From the NCBI GenBank assembly GCA_019915015.1, contig JAHBBC010000018.1, positions 248,001 through 312,000 of the forward strand: a stretch of DNA of 64,000 bases. Direction: 5' to 3'. Position 1 is the first letter of the stretch; each line of letters opens with the position of its first letter. Of the stretch, positions 24,612 through 34,900 are shown piece by piece. Made by a program: the position numbers and the translations under genes. The DNA comes from Auriscalpium vulgare (lineage: Eukaryota; Basidiomycota; Agaricomycetes; Russulales; Auriscalpiaceae). The notes below the pieces were generated by a model. The model worked only from the letters and a program-made list of their open reading frames with translations. It ran no database searches and was not told where the DNA came from.

Positions 24612-25843
24612 TCACCGAACCTCGCCAACCACTGCAGGAGCAGGCTTGACACACAGTCTTTTGTGCTCCTCCCAGTCCTTCCTCTGGTGCTCCGCCGAGC
24701 AATACTTCACGATCTTGCACTTGCTACATACCTGCCCGCGCACCACCGGGCGGATCGCCGAGTCTGAGCTCGAGCGTGAGCTCTCGCTGCCGTCACCCGC
24801 CTCGTCCGCGAAGGCAATATCGCAGTCAATCCAGTTGCACATCTCGCGCGCTCGCACGCGGCGGAAGACTGCGCGGCGGCGCGCGCCGCGCTTGAGCGGG
24901 AGTACCGCGGCGCTCTCGAGCCCGCGGCGCGGGAAGCGCACCATTTCGCAGTCGTCCGTGCAGCACGGGTTGGGGCAGCCCGAGGGGAAGTCAAAGAAGA
25001 TGTCCGCAGCGGGCACGAAGAGTGGGTGTGTGAAGAAGATCTGCGAGTAGGATGTGGTCTGGTGCGAGAAGAGGATGATGAAGGGTGGGCGGTGCTCGTG
25101 CAGGATGGCGCGGAAGGCGAGGTCGATCTGCGGGAAGCACGGCGTGCGCCGCTGGTGCTCAAGCGTGTGTTTGAGCCGCATGTCTGTGGTCGCGTGAGCT
25201 GAGGCGCCGAAGAAGACGAGGTAGGGGTGCGTACGCTGATAGTGAATTTCGCGCTCGGCGCTGTATTTGAGCGTCGAGCCGAACGTATGCTCGCAGACGA
25301 GCTTAAAGTACTCTGTCGCCGCATCCATCTCGGCGCGTTTCATGTCGGTGACAATGATGAAAACGTCGTCGCAACCGTGATCATGCATGCCTCGCAGCAA
25401 CATTAACTCCGGAAGCTACAGTGCGCGATGAGTACGCGATCAGACATGCGACGCGGGCCACGCACCATAGTAAATACTACAGGCATCATGGAGAGCTTCC
25501 TGTCTTGCATCGAGCGGTGGTGGTATACATGTGTGGTCCATGTGCGATCGAGGGGAATGAGGCGCGCGGTGTCGACGGTGCGCACGAAGATGTTTTCTGG
25601 GACAAAGTCGCCCTTGCTCCATGCGAGTAGTTGCTCGCCGCGGTGAAGTTGGGACTGCATCGCTGTATGTCGACGCTCGCGGACGCGCATGAACCAGTCC
25701 CAGTACGCGTCGTTGCGGTGCTCGAGCCATTTGTCGATCAGCACGTCGGTTGCGTCGTGGTCGAGCGTCTTGCAGACGAGCTCGCACATGTCAAGGCTCG
25801 GAGGCAGTGTCGGGGAGTAAACGCGCGATTTACGTGTAGACAT
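24612..25843 (-). CDS. MYND-type zinc-finger protein
   Basis: Two exons (25843-25466, 25415-24612) joined over a 49-nt intron (GTGCGT to TAG) give about 393 residues. The N-terminal 300 residues form an unrecognised domain with a pattern such as WLEHRNDAYWDWFMRV and VFIIVTDMKRAEMD. Near the C-terminus CNWIDCD is followed after a Ser-rich loop by the MYND finger (CSKCKIVKYCSAEHQRKDW, EEHKRLC). The role is probably protein interaction; no enzyme motif is visible. An in-frame ATG at 25915 would add 24 residues, but that stretch looks like leader sequence. It is not obviously a duplicate of the MYND gene at 6121. Confidence 0.8.
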
Positions 25844-26107
25844 TAGGGCGCGAGGAGGACGTACGGAGGGAGGCGGGACTAGGCGGGTCACGCCCACATG
25901 CAGTAAAATGAGCAATTAGACTCGTGAGATAAGATTAGATAAGATGCCCTACAAAGAGTTGCAGACTCGGCGACATAGGCTGGAACCAAACCTCTTCGAC
26001 ACCCCGACGTGTACACACTAAGCAAACAAAACCTCAACGCGCTTGTGCATACGATCTGTTTCCAAAGATTTTGTCGGCACTGGTCGAGGGCAAAGAGCGC
26101 GCGGTCG
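25844..26107. other. Divergent promoter region between the MYND and F-box-like genes
   Basis: About 260 bp between two head-to-head genes. No clear TATA element was seen. Confidence 0.4.
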
Positions 26108-27931
26108 ATGTCGCTGCAGAACGAGGATACAGGGTCGATGGCCAGCAGGTGCGCTTTCAGACCCGAATGCATGTCGTCACCGTTATATATCCTTCTTTTC
26201 AGAGCAGATAATGACACTAGGACGGCCCTACACTGCGAGATCGACGCGACACGTCGCCACCTCAGCAAACTTTGCTCCCAACTGAACGCCCTCTCCCCAG
26301 TCGGCACCCTTCCGACAGAAGTCTTGGCCCGTATATTCGAGTACCATCGCGCTCAGCAACCCTTCGCGCCTGTGCAGAGTCCCAGTAACAAGAAAGTCAA
26401 GACGGTCATCGGCCCAGGGCGCGCGTTGAGATTCCTGGGCTGGATTGCAGCGACGCACGTGTCACGACGTTGGCGCGAGGTCGCACTGGGTCATCATCAC
26501 TTGTGGTCGTTGGTGCGGCTCGACAAAGGGCCGTTCTGGATGGACTTGATGCTCGAGCGCGCACACTCGGCCCCATTGGAAATCGCGAAGGGGCTGGACA
26601 CTCCTATGCACCACCTGACCAAGTTGTCATCTATCTTCACGCATCATCTGCACCATATACGCACTCTTGACCTGCAAGGCCTTCAAACCGAGCGAAACCA
26701 GTTGAAAATGGAGGCCGCGCTGTCTTCCCCGTTGTTCACGAAGTGCGCTGCTCCGTGTCTGGAAACGTTTTCCCTTCGCGCGGACAATGCTGATATGGTA
26801 ACATGTCTACCCCCCACTATATTTGCGAACACAATGCCGAACCTCAAGACCGTTGTTCTTGTTAACTTTCATTTGCCTTGGACGTCACTACCCCGTGGCC
26901 AATTGACCAAGCTTCATATCGAAGTCTCCGAGTACTCTTCGTACTCAAACATGGCCATTCACGGTCCCACAATGGAACAAATCATCGATGTGTTGGAGCA
27001 TTCCCCGGCTCTACAACATCTTCATCTCGAGAGATGCCTCTCTGAACCGCTCGACAAGCAACGCGACCTTCTCACACACTTGCACTACCTGGAGTCTCTG
27101 ACCATTGTGGAGGAAATCTGGTCTATCATCGATTTCATGGATCGCATCGTCGCCCCTTCCTCGGCGAAGCTGAACATTAGATGCGTACTAGCTGACAAGC
27201 CCACAAGGATGCAAGACTTGACCGACCTCATAACCCTCATCGCTTCCCACTTCGATCGTGATTCGGATGCTATCCTTCAGAGCGTCGCGCTACAGTACAG
27301 GATAGAAAATCTGCCCTTTAAAGTATGCGCATGGAGAAGCCTGAGCGCTATTCCCATGCCAGAGAAGGGAAGCGAGGGGCCGGATCTCTTACTGGCGATA
27401 GAGCCTGCGGAAGAAATAATTCCGGCGATGGCAACGAATATAATCCTCCACGGTCTTCCCCTGTCTGGCATGCAGCGGCTTGAACTGTGCGTGTGCGACG
27501 GAATCTCCAAGACAGAGGACTGGCTGGACCTGCTCGGAAGATACGAAGCGCTGCGCTATCTCCGCCTGCGGCACATGGACGTCGTATCCCGGAATTTCGC
27601 CCCGGCACTGACCCCGCCGCAGTTCCGACCGAAACCCAGGAGGCGACGCGGAAAGGACATCCTGCGGCAGGACCCAGTTTCGCAAGACGTACTCTTGTTT
27701 CCCCGTCTTGAACATCTGTCCTTGTATGGCGTCAACCTAGGTCGACACTACCTGATCGACAGTTTCCGGTTACGACAAAGAGATGGCGGAGAGCGGCTGA
27801 CGCTAGTGGACATTACAACGCGACTAGTGGTGAATCATCAGCAAAAGAGGACGAACCGGCTAATCCCAGGTGGTCCATCCATCATGTGGTCAGCCTGGTG
27901 CGCGTATGGACGGCTATCCAGGGGATTGTGA
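26108..27931 (+). CDS. F-box-like protein with leucine-rich C-terminus
   Basis: A single exon of about 607 codons. Near residues 55-75 the sequence LPTEVLARIFEYHR is the core of a fungal F-box, preceded by a helix of the type usual in mushroom F-box proteins (RTALHCEIDATRRHLSKL). VSRRWREVALGHHHLW follows near residue 120. The rest has spaced LxxLxL segments (LETFSLRADN, LQHLHLERC, LRYLRLRHMD, LEHLSLYGVNL), as in LRR-like substrate domains. Such proteins are predicted to recruit substrates to an SCF ubiquitin ligase through Skp1. The family is hugely expanded in Agaricomycetes, so the target is unknown. The first ATG of the frame (26108) was taken as the start; 26141 is an alternative. Confidence 0.8.
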   Translation: MSLQNEDTGSMASRCAFRPECMSSPLYILLFRADNDTRTALHCEIDATRRHLSKLCSQLNALSPVGTLPTEVLARIFEYHRAQQPFAPVQSPSNKKVKTVIGPGRALRFLGWIAATHVSRRWREVALGHHHLWSLVRLDKGPFWMDLMLERAHSAPLEIAKGLDTPMHHLTKLSSIFTHHLHHIRTLDLQGLQTERNQLKMEAALSSPLFTKCAAPCLETFSLRADNADMVTCLPPTIFANTMPNLKTVVLVNFHLPWTSLPRGQLTKLHIEVSEYSSYSNMAIHGPTMEQIIDVLEHSPALQHLHLERCLSEPLDKQRDLLTHLHYLESLTIVEEIWSIIDFMDRIVAPSSAKLNIRCVLADKPTRMQDLTDLITLIASHFDRDSDAILQSVALQYRIENLPFKVCAWRSLSAIPMPEKGSEGPDLLLAIEPAEEIIPAMATNIILHGLPLSGMQRLELCVCDGISKTEDWLDLLGRYEALRYLRLRHMDVVSRNFAPALTPPQFRPKPRRRRGKDILRQDPVSQDVLLFPRLEHLSLYGVNLGRHYLIDSFRLRQRDGGERLTLVDITTRLVVNHQQKRTNRLIPGGPSIMWSAWCAYGRLSRGL

Positions 27932-28251
27932 GCTGTATGGATAGCCATGGAAGGGCTGATACCAGGCTTGCGAGCCATTGGGAAGCTGACAGCGGCAAGC
28001 AGAGCCCGCCCAAGGGGTTGAAAGCACGTCAAGGATGTCTAATGTAGTCCAATCTTGTATCCACCAATGTACTCACCTGGCATTCGCATGCCAACGACAC
28101 AGACGGTCTCCGGCGCACTAGTAAGTTGCACAAGAGCCATGGACATCGTAATAAGGCCTCATGAGGCCAGACCATGTTGTGCAAAACTGTGAAAACTTCG
28201 AGATTATGCGGATGGGCACAATGCCCCGCTATGCCGCTGCGCGTACAACTA
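27932..28251. other. Flank between the F-box gene and the Plavaka-like element
   Basis: Convergent 3' flanks. One end of the DNA transposon should lie here or further left, but I could not identify a terminal repeat. Confidence 0.35.
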
Positions 28252-29377
28252 CTACAGCTCGTCGTAACCTTCTGCTTCGACATCTTCGGCATCCCCCTCG
28301 CCGTCCTCGGGCCCTAAGTCATCCGCGTCGTCCTGCTCGCTGCCGGCTTCTGACTCGCTATCGTCTGAGCCCTCTGCATTCGTGTCGGCCGGCGCTTCGA
28401 GACTTCCAGCGGGCTCCTCGGAATCGACACCTTCGGCATCGAGCTGACGTTCATCTGGAGTATCAGAAGGCGGGCGGTAGCTGTGACCAACGCCGAGTCC
28501 CTGATACCGCATGAACATGTCACGATCGACAAAACTGGGGCGTACTCGTCAGCATCTGAAGCCAACAGAAGGCCATGAGCACTCACAAATTCACGTAGTA
28601 GGCCTTCCAATCATCTTCAACGAGCCCATGGGCGAACGCCGGAATAATGTGTGCACCACGGATGACGTCGTCCGGGTCTAGAAACCCAAAAGCGTGTGGG
28701 TCTTCATCCGGGAGGAAGTGGACGCGATGCAGGCGACGCTTGTGAAACCCCGATGCCCAGCGCACATCGTGGCGAAGCCAACGTACCCAGAGGAACTCCA
28801 TCGATTTCGGGACTGCGGGATATCCAGGGATCTTGTGCAGAAAGTCCGCGTGGAAGACACCGAGAATGCGCGCGTACGAGAACGGGTGCGGATAGCGAGT
28901 GGAGTCAGAGTCATCGTCTCGCAGGAGTGTCATGACATCTGCGTGGGTTCGAGAGTTCATGGAATCTTGTCCGCGTCGGACATCGTACGTAGTGTAGTTG
29001 ACTCGAAGAACCTTGTGACGAAAGATACGATTGTTTTGTAAGATGACCTGGGCGCGATCTTCATCAGAATAAACGCGCCCTTCGGACGCCATGTCGGGAT
29101 GACGCAGTCGCTCGAGGATATGATCCTGGAGCTTTGGAAGAAAATTCTGTGCCAATGATATCAGTTTACTTGGCTGGAAACACGGACAGCCTTCTTCAAA
29201 AACTCACTGTGAAAGCAGAATCTTCTCCAGCTTCAAAGAGCCAATTGCTGACAAGCAAGGGGAACTTCCGAGAGTGCGACATGTGGTGATGGCATTCGGG
29301 AGAAGTGAAGGGCAGCGGCTCCGAATCCTCAAAGCCAACTGTTGCAGCTTTGCGCGAGGATGAACTGGGCTTCACGG
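28252..29377 (-). pseudogene. Plavaka-like transposase, C-terminal part, separated by retrotransposon
   Basis: Exons 29377-29208, 29146-28587 and 28534-28252 encode the C-terminal third of a Plavaka-type protein. It includes ECHHHMSHSRKFPLL and WVRWLRHDVRWASGF. It also has the characteristic ending RGAHIIPAFAHG before VDRDMFMRYQGLGVGH, with an acidic tail. The N-terminal part lies at 47710-49526 on the same strand, and the reading frame continues exactly across the 4-bp target duplication if the 18.3-kb insert is removed. The gene was therefore intact at this point before the LTR element entered. Plavaka is a DNA transposon group described from Agaricomycetes; its KDZ/CACTA relationship is known family context. 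Confidence 0.8.
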
Positions 29378-29462
29378 TGTCGCGCCGCAACATGGTTTGA
29401 AGATATTCTCTTCAAAACCAAGCGAGATCTCATCGAGATCGTATTTGACGATTGCCGACTGA

Positions 29463-30668
29463 ATGATACAACTTTGCCATGAAGTCGAGCGCCCACTCCT
29501 TTCAACTCTTTCCCCCACACTCCTTCGCTTCCAACAAATCCTTGTTCTTTCACTTTCATTCTCTATCCAGTCCCCATCATGCATTTCTCCCTTATGCCGA
29601 GTATCTGGCATGCCGTCGATCGACTCCGGGCCGCAACAACTCGCCTGGCCCAATCTACGACTGCCACCAGTATGTGCGCTTATGCGCAGATTCCCTAACG
29701 ACACTGACCGTACCATCACCACGCATCTCTCAGACTATGTGGCATTGCCTGACGAAGAGTTGTTCCGTCCGAGCCAGGATATTGAGAAGGAAGAGCAGAC
29801 GAATCGGCTGTATTCGCTGGCGGAATTCGTCTCTCTGGAATCATCACCGTCTCGCCCTGCCCACCTCGTCGCACCTATCTGGAACAACGCACTTCTAGGT
29901 CGGCTCAGTCCTTTGCCGGAGTTCAAGGCTACTGGCACATTCACGTTCGCATCCCATCCGTTCCCCACTTCCTCCAGCACCTGCGTTGAGTCCCGTTCGG
30001 AGATGTTCCTTCGCCCCGAGCTCGATATTGCGCCGCCTCGCCGACGTCTATGGTGCGGAGAAGTTAGCGGTCAGGAGCAGCTCGATGAAGAACACCTTCA
30101 TGTGCGGTTCTCCTACGACGGATACACGGAGTTTGGGCGCATCATGCATTACTTCGGTCGAGATGAGCAACATGCCGTATTCGCCGCATTACTGGTACGC
30201 GCACCTCATCGTTCCCAGTACTCTCGCCCGCGCTTTGTCTTCCTCGAGGTTCCCCTGGAGCATTGCGCACCCTCGACTCTGCCCACCGATATTGTCTTCG
30301 CCCCCATCATCGAGCTCTCCGAAACCGACACCATCGAGTCCCGTCATATCATCATCGAACGTCCAGAACTCCCTGACTCGTCTAGCCCCGGTTCACTATC
30401 CAAGCCAACGCCACTCGTTGTTGACGCTCTCGTGGATCTTTTCCGCGGCCTGGAAGATCCTTACGGCGAGTTCGACAGTCCAGTCGCACGCAATGCTGCG
30501 GCGTTTGGCCTCTCGAACATGCCGGGCGGTCTCAACCTGGACAGCGAGCTGAAGGACCACCGCATCGAGAGGACGCAGACGGAGATCGACGAGAACGGGT
30601 ATGTGCTGAGTTACGACCATCAATGGCTGAAGGTGGAGAGAGGAAAGAGGGTTGAACGACGACTCTGA
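29463..30668 (+). CDS. 401-residue ORF inside the 5' LTR (U3), unknown function
   Basis: An uninterrupted ATG frame fills half of U3. The first 45 residues are hydrophobic/Ser-rich and could be leader or untranslated sequence, with a second ATG before PSIDSGPQQ. The body looks like real protein, with varied composition and no repeats (for example VRFSYDGYTEFGRIMHYF, FVFLEVPLEH, LVVDALVDLFRGLEDPYGEF) and acidic patches. No known domain is recognised. It lies upstream of the LTR TATA box, so this copy is not on the main element transcript; the copy in the 3' LTR is. Overlapping shorter frames on both strands are taken as shadows. Confidence 0.65.
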   Translation: MIQLCHEVERPLLSTLSPTLLRFQQILVLSLSFSIQSPSCISPLCRVSGMPSIDSGPQQLAWPNLRLPPVCALMRRFPNDTDRTITTHLSDYVALPDEELFRPSQDIEKEEQTNRLYSLAEFVSLESSPSRPAHLVAPIWNNALLGRLSPLPEFKATGTFTFASHPFPTSSSTCVESRSEMFLRPELDIAPPRRRLWCGEVSGQEQLDEEHLHVRFSYDGYTEFGRIMHYFGRDEQHAVFAALLVRAPHRSQYSRPRFVFLEVPLEHCAPSTLPTDIVFAPIIELSETDTIESRHIIIERPELPDSSSPGSLSKPTPLVVDALVDLFRGLEDPYGEFDSPVARNAAAFGLSNMPGGLNLDSELKDHRIERTQTEIDENGYVLSYDHQWLKVERGKRVERRL

Positions 30669-30963
30669 TCAGATGGATGGTGGGTCACATGACTTGCTTC
30701 TCACTTACCCTTTTCATCCATGCTTCACAGTTTCTTACCAGCCAAGGTCACTTGCTGGTCTGTATTACTCATGCATTCCTTTTAACATGTGCTTTCTAGA
30801 GGCTGTACACCAAGTTCCTGGTGCCTGGTCATATGTGACTCCTTTTGACTCTTTGGACTTCTCTTATTCTGGCTCATTCTATTCCCCTTATTTCATGACT
30901 CCCTTATGACTCCTTCATATACTAGTACCCTAGTTAGGTAGAATATTCCCACAAGAGAAAAGG

Positions 30964-30970
30964 TATAAAT
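30964..30970 (+). promoter_or_regulatory. TATA box of the 5' LTR
   Basis: GGTATAAATACC lies about 890 bp before the LTR end and is the best core promoter in the repeat. It would start the gag-pol transcript. Confidence 0.7.
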
Positions 30971-31181
30971 ACCTGGCCTCTGGAGAAATTCTAGTGTCTC
31001 TTTTCCCCCCTACAAAGCTTCTTATTCTATAAGTTGCTTTTTCCTTGACTTGATTGTTGAAGGAGTGCTGCTTGCCTCCTTGACTATATCAGTCACTTGC
31101 AGACCCTTGTTGTTCCCTCCGTTCAACTCGTATTCTTGTGTTCCAATCGACGCTATTCTCACCAACGCTAGTTCTCATCGA

Positions 31182-31323
31182 CGTCACTGTTACGGAATTG
31201 GTCGTTGACTGCTCTGCTTTACGTGTCCCCTCGTGCTTATCTGTGTTATTGTCGTCACTGTTACGGAATTGGTTGTTGACTGCTCTGCTTTACGTGTCCC
31301 CTCGTGCTTATCTGTGTTATTGT
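31182..31323 (+). repeat. 71-bp tandem repeat, two units, in the 5' LTR
   Basis: Units start CGTCACTGTTACGGAATTGGT at 31182 and 31253 and differ at one or two bases. They lie downstream of the TATA box, in the transcribed leader. Confidence 0.9.
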
Positions 31324-31854
31324 CGTATCCGTCCGTTGCGTGTGTTGACCCCGTACTCTGCGTGTGTCGAATCTGTGTTGGGAGTTCCACCGAAGTCTAC
31401 TTGAAGTCCGCGTACGTTCGCATCTGTTATCCACTCCGCATATCCCCCCATCCCTGCTCGACTTCACCGTCTAGTGTTTTCCCCCATCGGTTCATTCTCG
31501 TTCTTCGGTCGTACTCCGTTGAACGTCCCCGTCTAGAGTATCGTCACCCGTACTCTGTATTCTTGCATCTCCGGACAATATCAATCTACGTGCACATCCG
31601 TACACACCCTCCGCACGTCCCCGTGCATTTCGTCTTTTGGATCTCTTCACCAGATTCCAGAACTCGACTCTTCGATCCTTCCCAGGTACTTCTTACGACA
31701 TAAGTGCGGACCACCGAAGAACCATCGCACAACGAACAACTAGGTAACTCCGGGAGTTTAGAGAACCCGAGGAGCCTAGGGCAGAAGTCTTCATCGTCAC
31801 TCGTGCTGCGTTCCGCACCGCGATACTTCGAACCTCTTCCCGCCGCGACAACAC

Positions 31855-31872
31855 TGGAGCCCACCGCGAGGG
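31855..31872 (+). other. Candidate primer binding site
   Basis: Starts TGG four bases after the 5' LTR (TGGAGCCCACCGCGAGGG), as expected for pairing with a tRNA 3' end ending CCA. The matching tRNA was not identified. Confidence 0.5.
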
Positions 31873-31973
31873 GTTCTTCTTTCTTGGCCAGTCGTGTACC
31901 TCTGGACCTTCCACAGAATCGTCCCGACAGATCGTATCCTACGAACGAATTCTACAATCCAGGCTACACTCCC

Positions 31974-34900
31974 ATGGCCAATTTCTCAGAACAAGAGGAA
32001 GGGTCATCATCTCAGGGACCCGGAACGTACGGTTATGCCAACCCACACCCGGACGTTCCACCTCACATACCAGATCCCGCGTACCCTGCCTACAATGCTA
32101 CGGGTGGAGGCGCTCCGCCACCACCACCGCCACCGCCGCCGGGCAACGCATATGTTCCGCCTGTACAGCCACCGCCACCAGGACCCCCACCAGTTCCCAG
32201 GCAAGCGGCGGGCACTTACAGACTATCAGTATTATCCCTACCCCTCCCAGGAACGAAGCACGCACCGCCGAAATTCCGCGGAGACTATTCCGAAGTCGCT
32301 CGCTTTATCTGGCTCTACGAACGTCTGTGTGTTGAACACAACGTAGTCCTGGACGAGGAGCGATGCCGGGGTATCATCCAGTACTGTTCCCGCAGCGTAC
32401 GGGAATTTATCGAGGCTCTCCGCAGCTACACCACACCCAGCTGGCTATTGCTCAGGCGCGATCTCGAAAACTACTATGATGCGGCACGATACGACGAACG
32501 TTACCAGAAGAAGGACTTGGTAGCGCTCGTCAAGAAGACTCGTGGCAAACGCATGGGCGATTTACGTGCATGGAAGCGCTACGCACGCGAGTTTATCAAG
32601 ATTGCCGGCTGGTTGCGTCATGAGGGACGTCTCACCGAGCGCGAGCTCAACATTCACTTCTGGACCGGAATCGGGCGACGATTACGCAGACGCGTAGAGG
32701 ATCGCCTGGTTGCTTCAGATCCACTCTATGATCGACGAGAGCCATTTACCATGGAAAACGTCAACGTAATGGCAGAAGGAATTCTCCAGCGCGGAAAGTT
32801 CGACGAGGAGATGGAGGATTCAGAGGATTCGTACGACTCCGACTGGTCCGGCCAGTCAGACTCCGAGTCTGAGTCAAGCTCGGACGAGGATGAACGACAC
32901 TCTCGCAAGTCCAGTACCAAGAAGAAGTCCAAGCCAAAAGCCAAAGGCAAGACCGTTCGTTTCGAAGTCGACGAGAGCAAGACAACGCGCAAGACGCGCG
33001 CGGGCTCGAAAGCGGCCAAAACGGACGGCGAAGCAGTTACCGGTATGATCCAACAGATGCGTTCGATGAGTCTACGGGACGACCGCTACCCACTGTTGTA
33101 TTTCCAGGCCCTCAAGCTCGACAGTGACATTGCATCTATCGTCGCAGCCCCAGATTTGTCGCACCCACCTGCACAAGTCTTTGTTAGCCCACCTACGAAT
33201 TCATACAGTCAGCCAGCCCGCTACACCTCATCCCCAGTTCAATATCCCCAGCAGTATAGTCCACCGCCCGTTCAATATCAGCAGTCATATAGTCCGCCAC
33301 CGATGCAATATAGTTCGCCAGCACAACAACAGCAGCCGTATGCGCCAATACAGACCTATGCAGCTCAAGGACCGGTGACTGGGACGAACGCCGTTCCCAT
33401 TGGTCAGCGTGACGCGCCACCACACATGCAGTCGCCAGGATCACAGCAACCGAACGCACCACCATATACGTCACAGAATCGAGGATGCTTTGGCTGCGGT
33501 GGTACTGGACATTCGGTCGGCAATTGCGGCATTCTTCGCGGAATGGTGGATAGCGGTGTTATTCGTCGTGGCTACAAAGGCCAGTACATGCGTATGGACG
33601 GGTCCTACCTCGAGCGACTAGGAAACGAAACGATCGTTCAGGCTATTGAGCGTGAACGCATGTTTCAGACTGCCTCGAAGCCTCCTCCTGTTCCTGCTGC
33701 ACGGTCGAATCTGGTCACTTTCCAAGAGTCAGATAGCGAATCGGACGAAGACAGTGAGTACGACTCACCTGTCGACTGGGTCAACTGGATGCAAGGCGAG
33801 GAGCCGGACTCGGACGATGAGAGTGACAGCGAGGACGAGCTTGACGTATATCCCGTCACTCGCAGCTCGAATGGCAACCGTTCTACGCGCAAAGAGGTGT
33901 TTGACGGCGTACACATGCCACCCAGAACGCCGACAAAGTCGGCAGGATCGCACCGGCCAACCGAGAAGAAGGGGTCAACGCACCTGCGACCCAGTCAGCG
34001 AGACAACGTAGAGCGCGCGTCTACAGCACCAAGAATCCCGGGTGAACAATCTGTGCATCCACGCAAAAAGGGAGGGAACACCGCGCGGCAGACATCAGCT
34101 GTGAAAGAGGCACTTGAATATGCTGAGCGCGTACCTGCACAGCCCACGCGTGTCGTACTGCCCGAATCCGCGCCCGTCACCACACCGCAGGAACCCGTGG
34201 AACGTGAGGACGAACCTTCCCCACTTCCGCAGGAACCAGATGAGTCGTTTGAACCGTTGGAAACCCACGAGAAGACCGAGCGGACACGTATCGTACCAAT
34301 GGATACGCAGCCGACGTTTTTGCCTCAGCATGAAAACGAGTTCCTAGAAGATAACGAGCCTGCGAGTCAGCCCAGCACGCGGACAACGGACAATCAGAAG
34401 CGAAAAGAACGTACCACAGCAGGTGCCGCGCCAAACGCAAGCCCACCCGTGGAATCTTCGACGCGCAAGGCAGCGGTCACAAAAGCAACGCCGCGTACCT
34501 CCGTGATTTCGCGCATCGTAGATCCTAAAACCGTCTTGGGCCAGGTCTTGAGCACGCCAGTGCAACTAGCGTTTGGGGATATCTTGGGAGTTTCACGCGA
34601 CCTGTCGAATCTATTAGCTGATAGCATCAAAATGAAGAACACGAAGACTGGACTCACTGTAGCACGCGCTGCACTCCCTGGTACTCCACGATCCGTCGCT
34701 CGCGCGCCCGAATCGCGCCCTGTATGCGCCAGGTCATCTTTAATCGAGATCCGCGTACAGATCGAGGGCCAAGATGTTGACGCTATTGTGGATACCGGCT
34801 CGCAGCTTAATATTGTCCGGCGCGATGTGTGGGAGGATCTGGTCAAGAAGCCCGTGGATATTCGTCGTGCTACTCGAATGAATGACGTTAACGGTGGCGA

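Larger units (their letters stand above)
29378..31850 (+). repeat. 5' LTR of the 18.3-kb element
   Basis: Ends form the inverted repeat TGTCGCG/CGCGACA. U3 is about 1.6 kb and contains an ORF (29463-30668). A TATA box at 30964 marks the likely transcription start near 31000. A duplicated 71-bp unit and a pyrimidine-rich stretch follow before the end at 31850. Confidence 0.95.

Noticed and set aside
29986..30552. 188-codon overlapping frame in the LTR
   Set aside because: Ser/Pro-rich shadow in the +1 frame of the 401-codon ORF.
29463..30668. LTR ORF as an ordinary host gene that happens to be duplicated
   Set aside because: It lies wholly between the TG and CA ends of both LTRs, next to the 4-bp target duplication, so it is part of the element.
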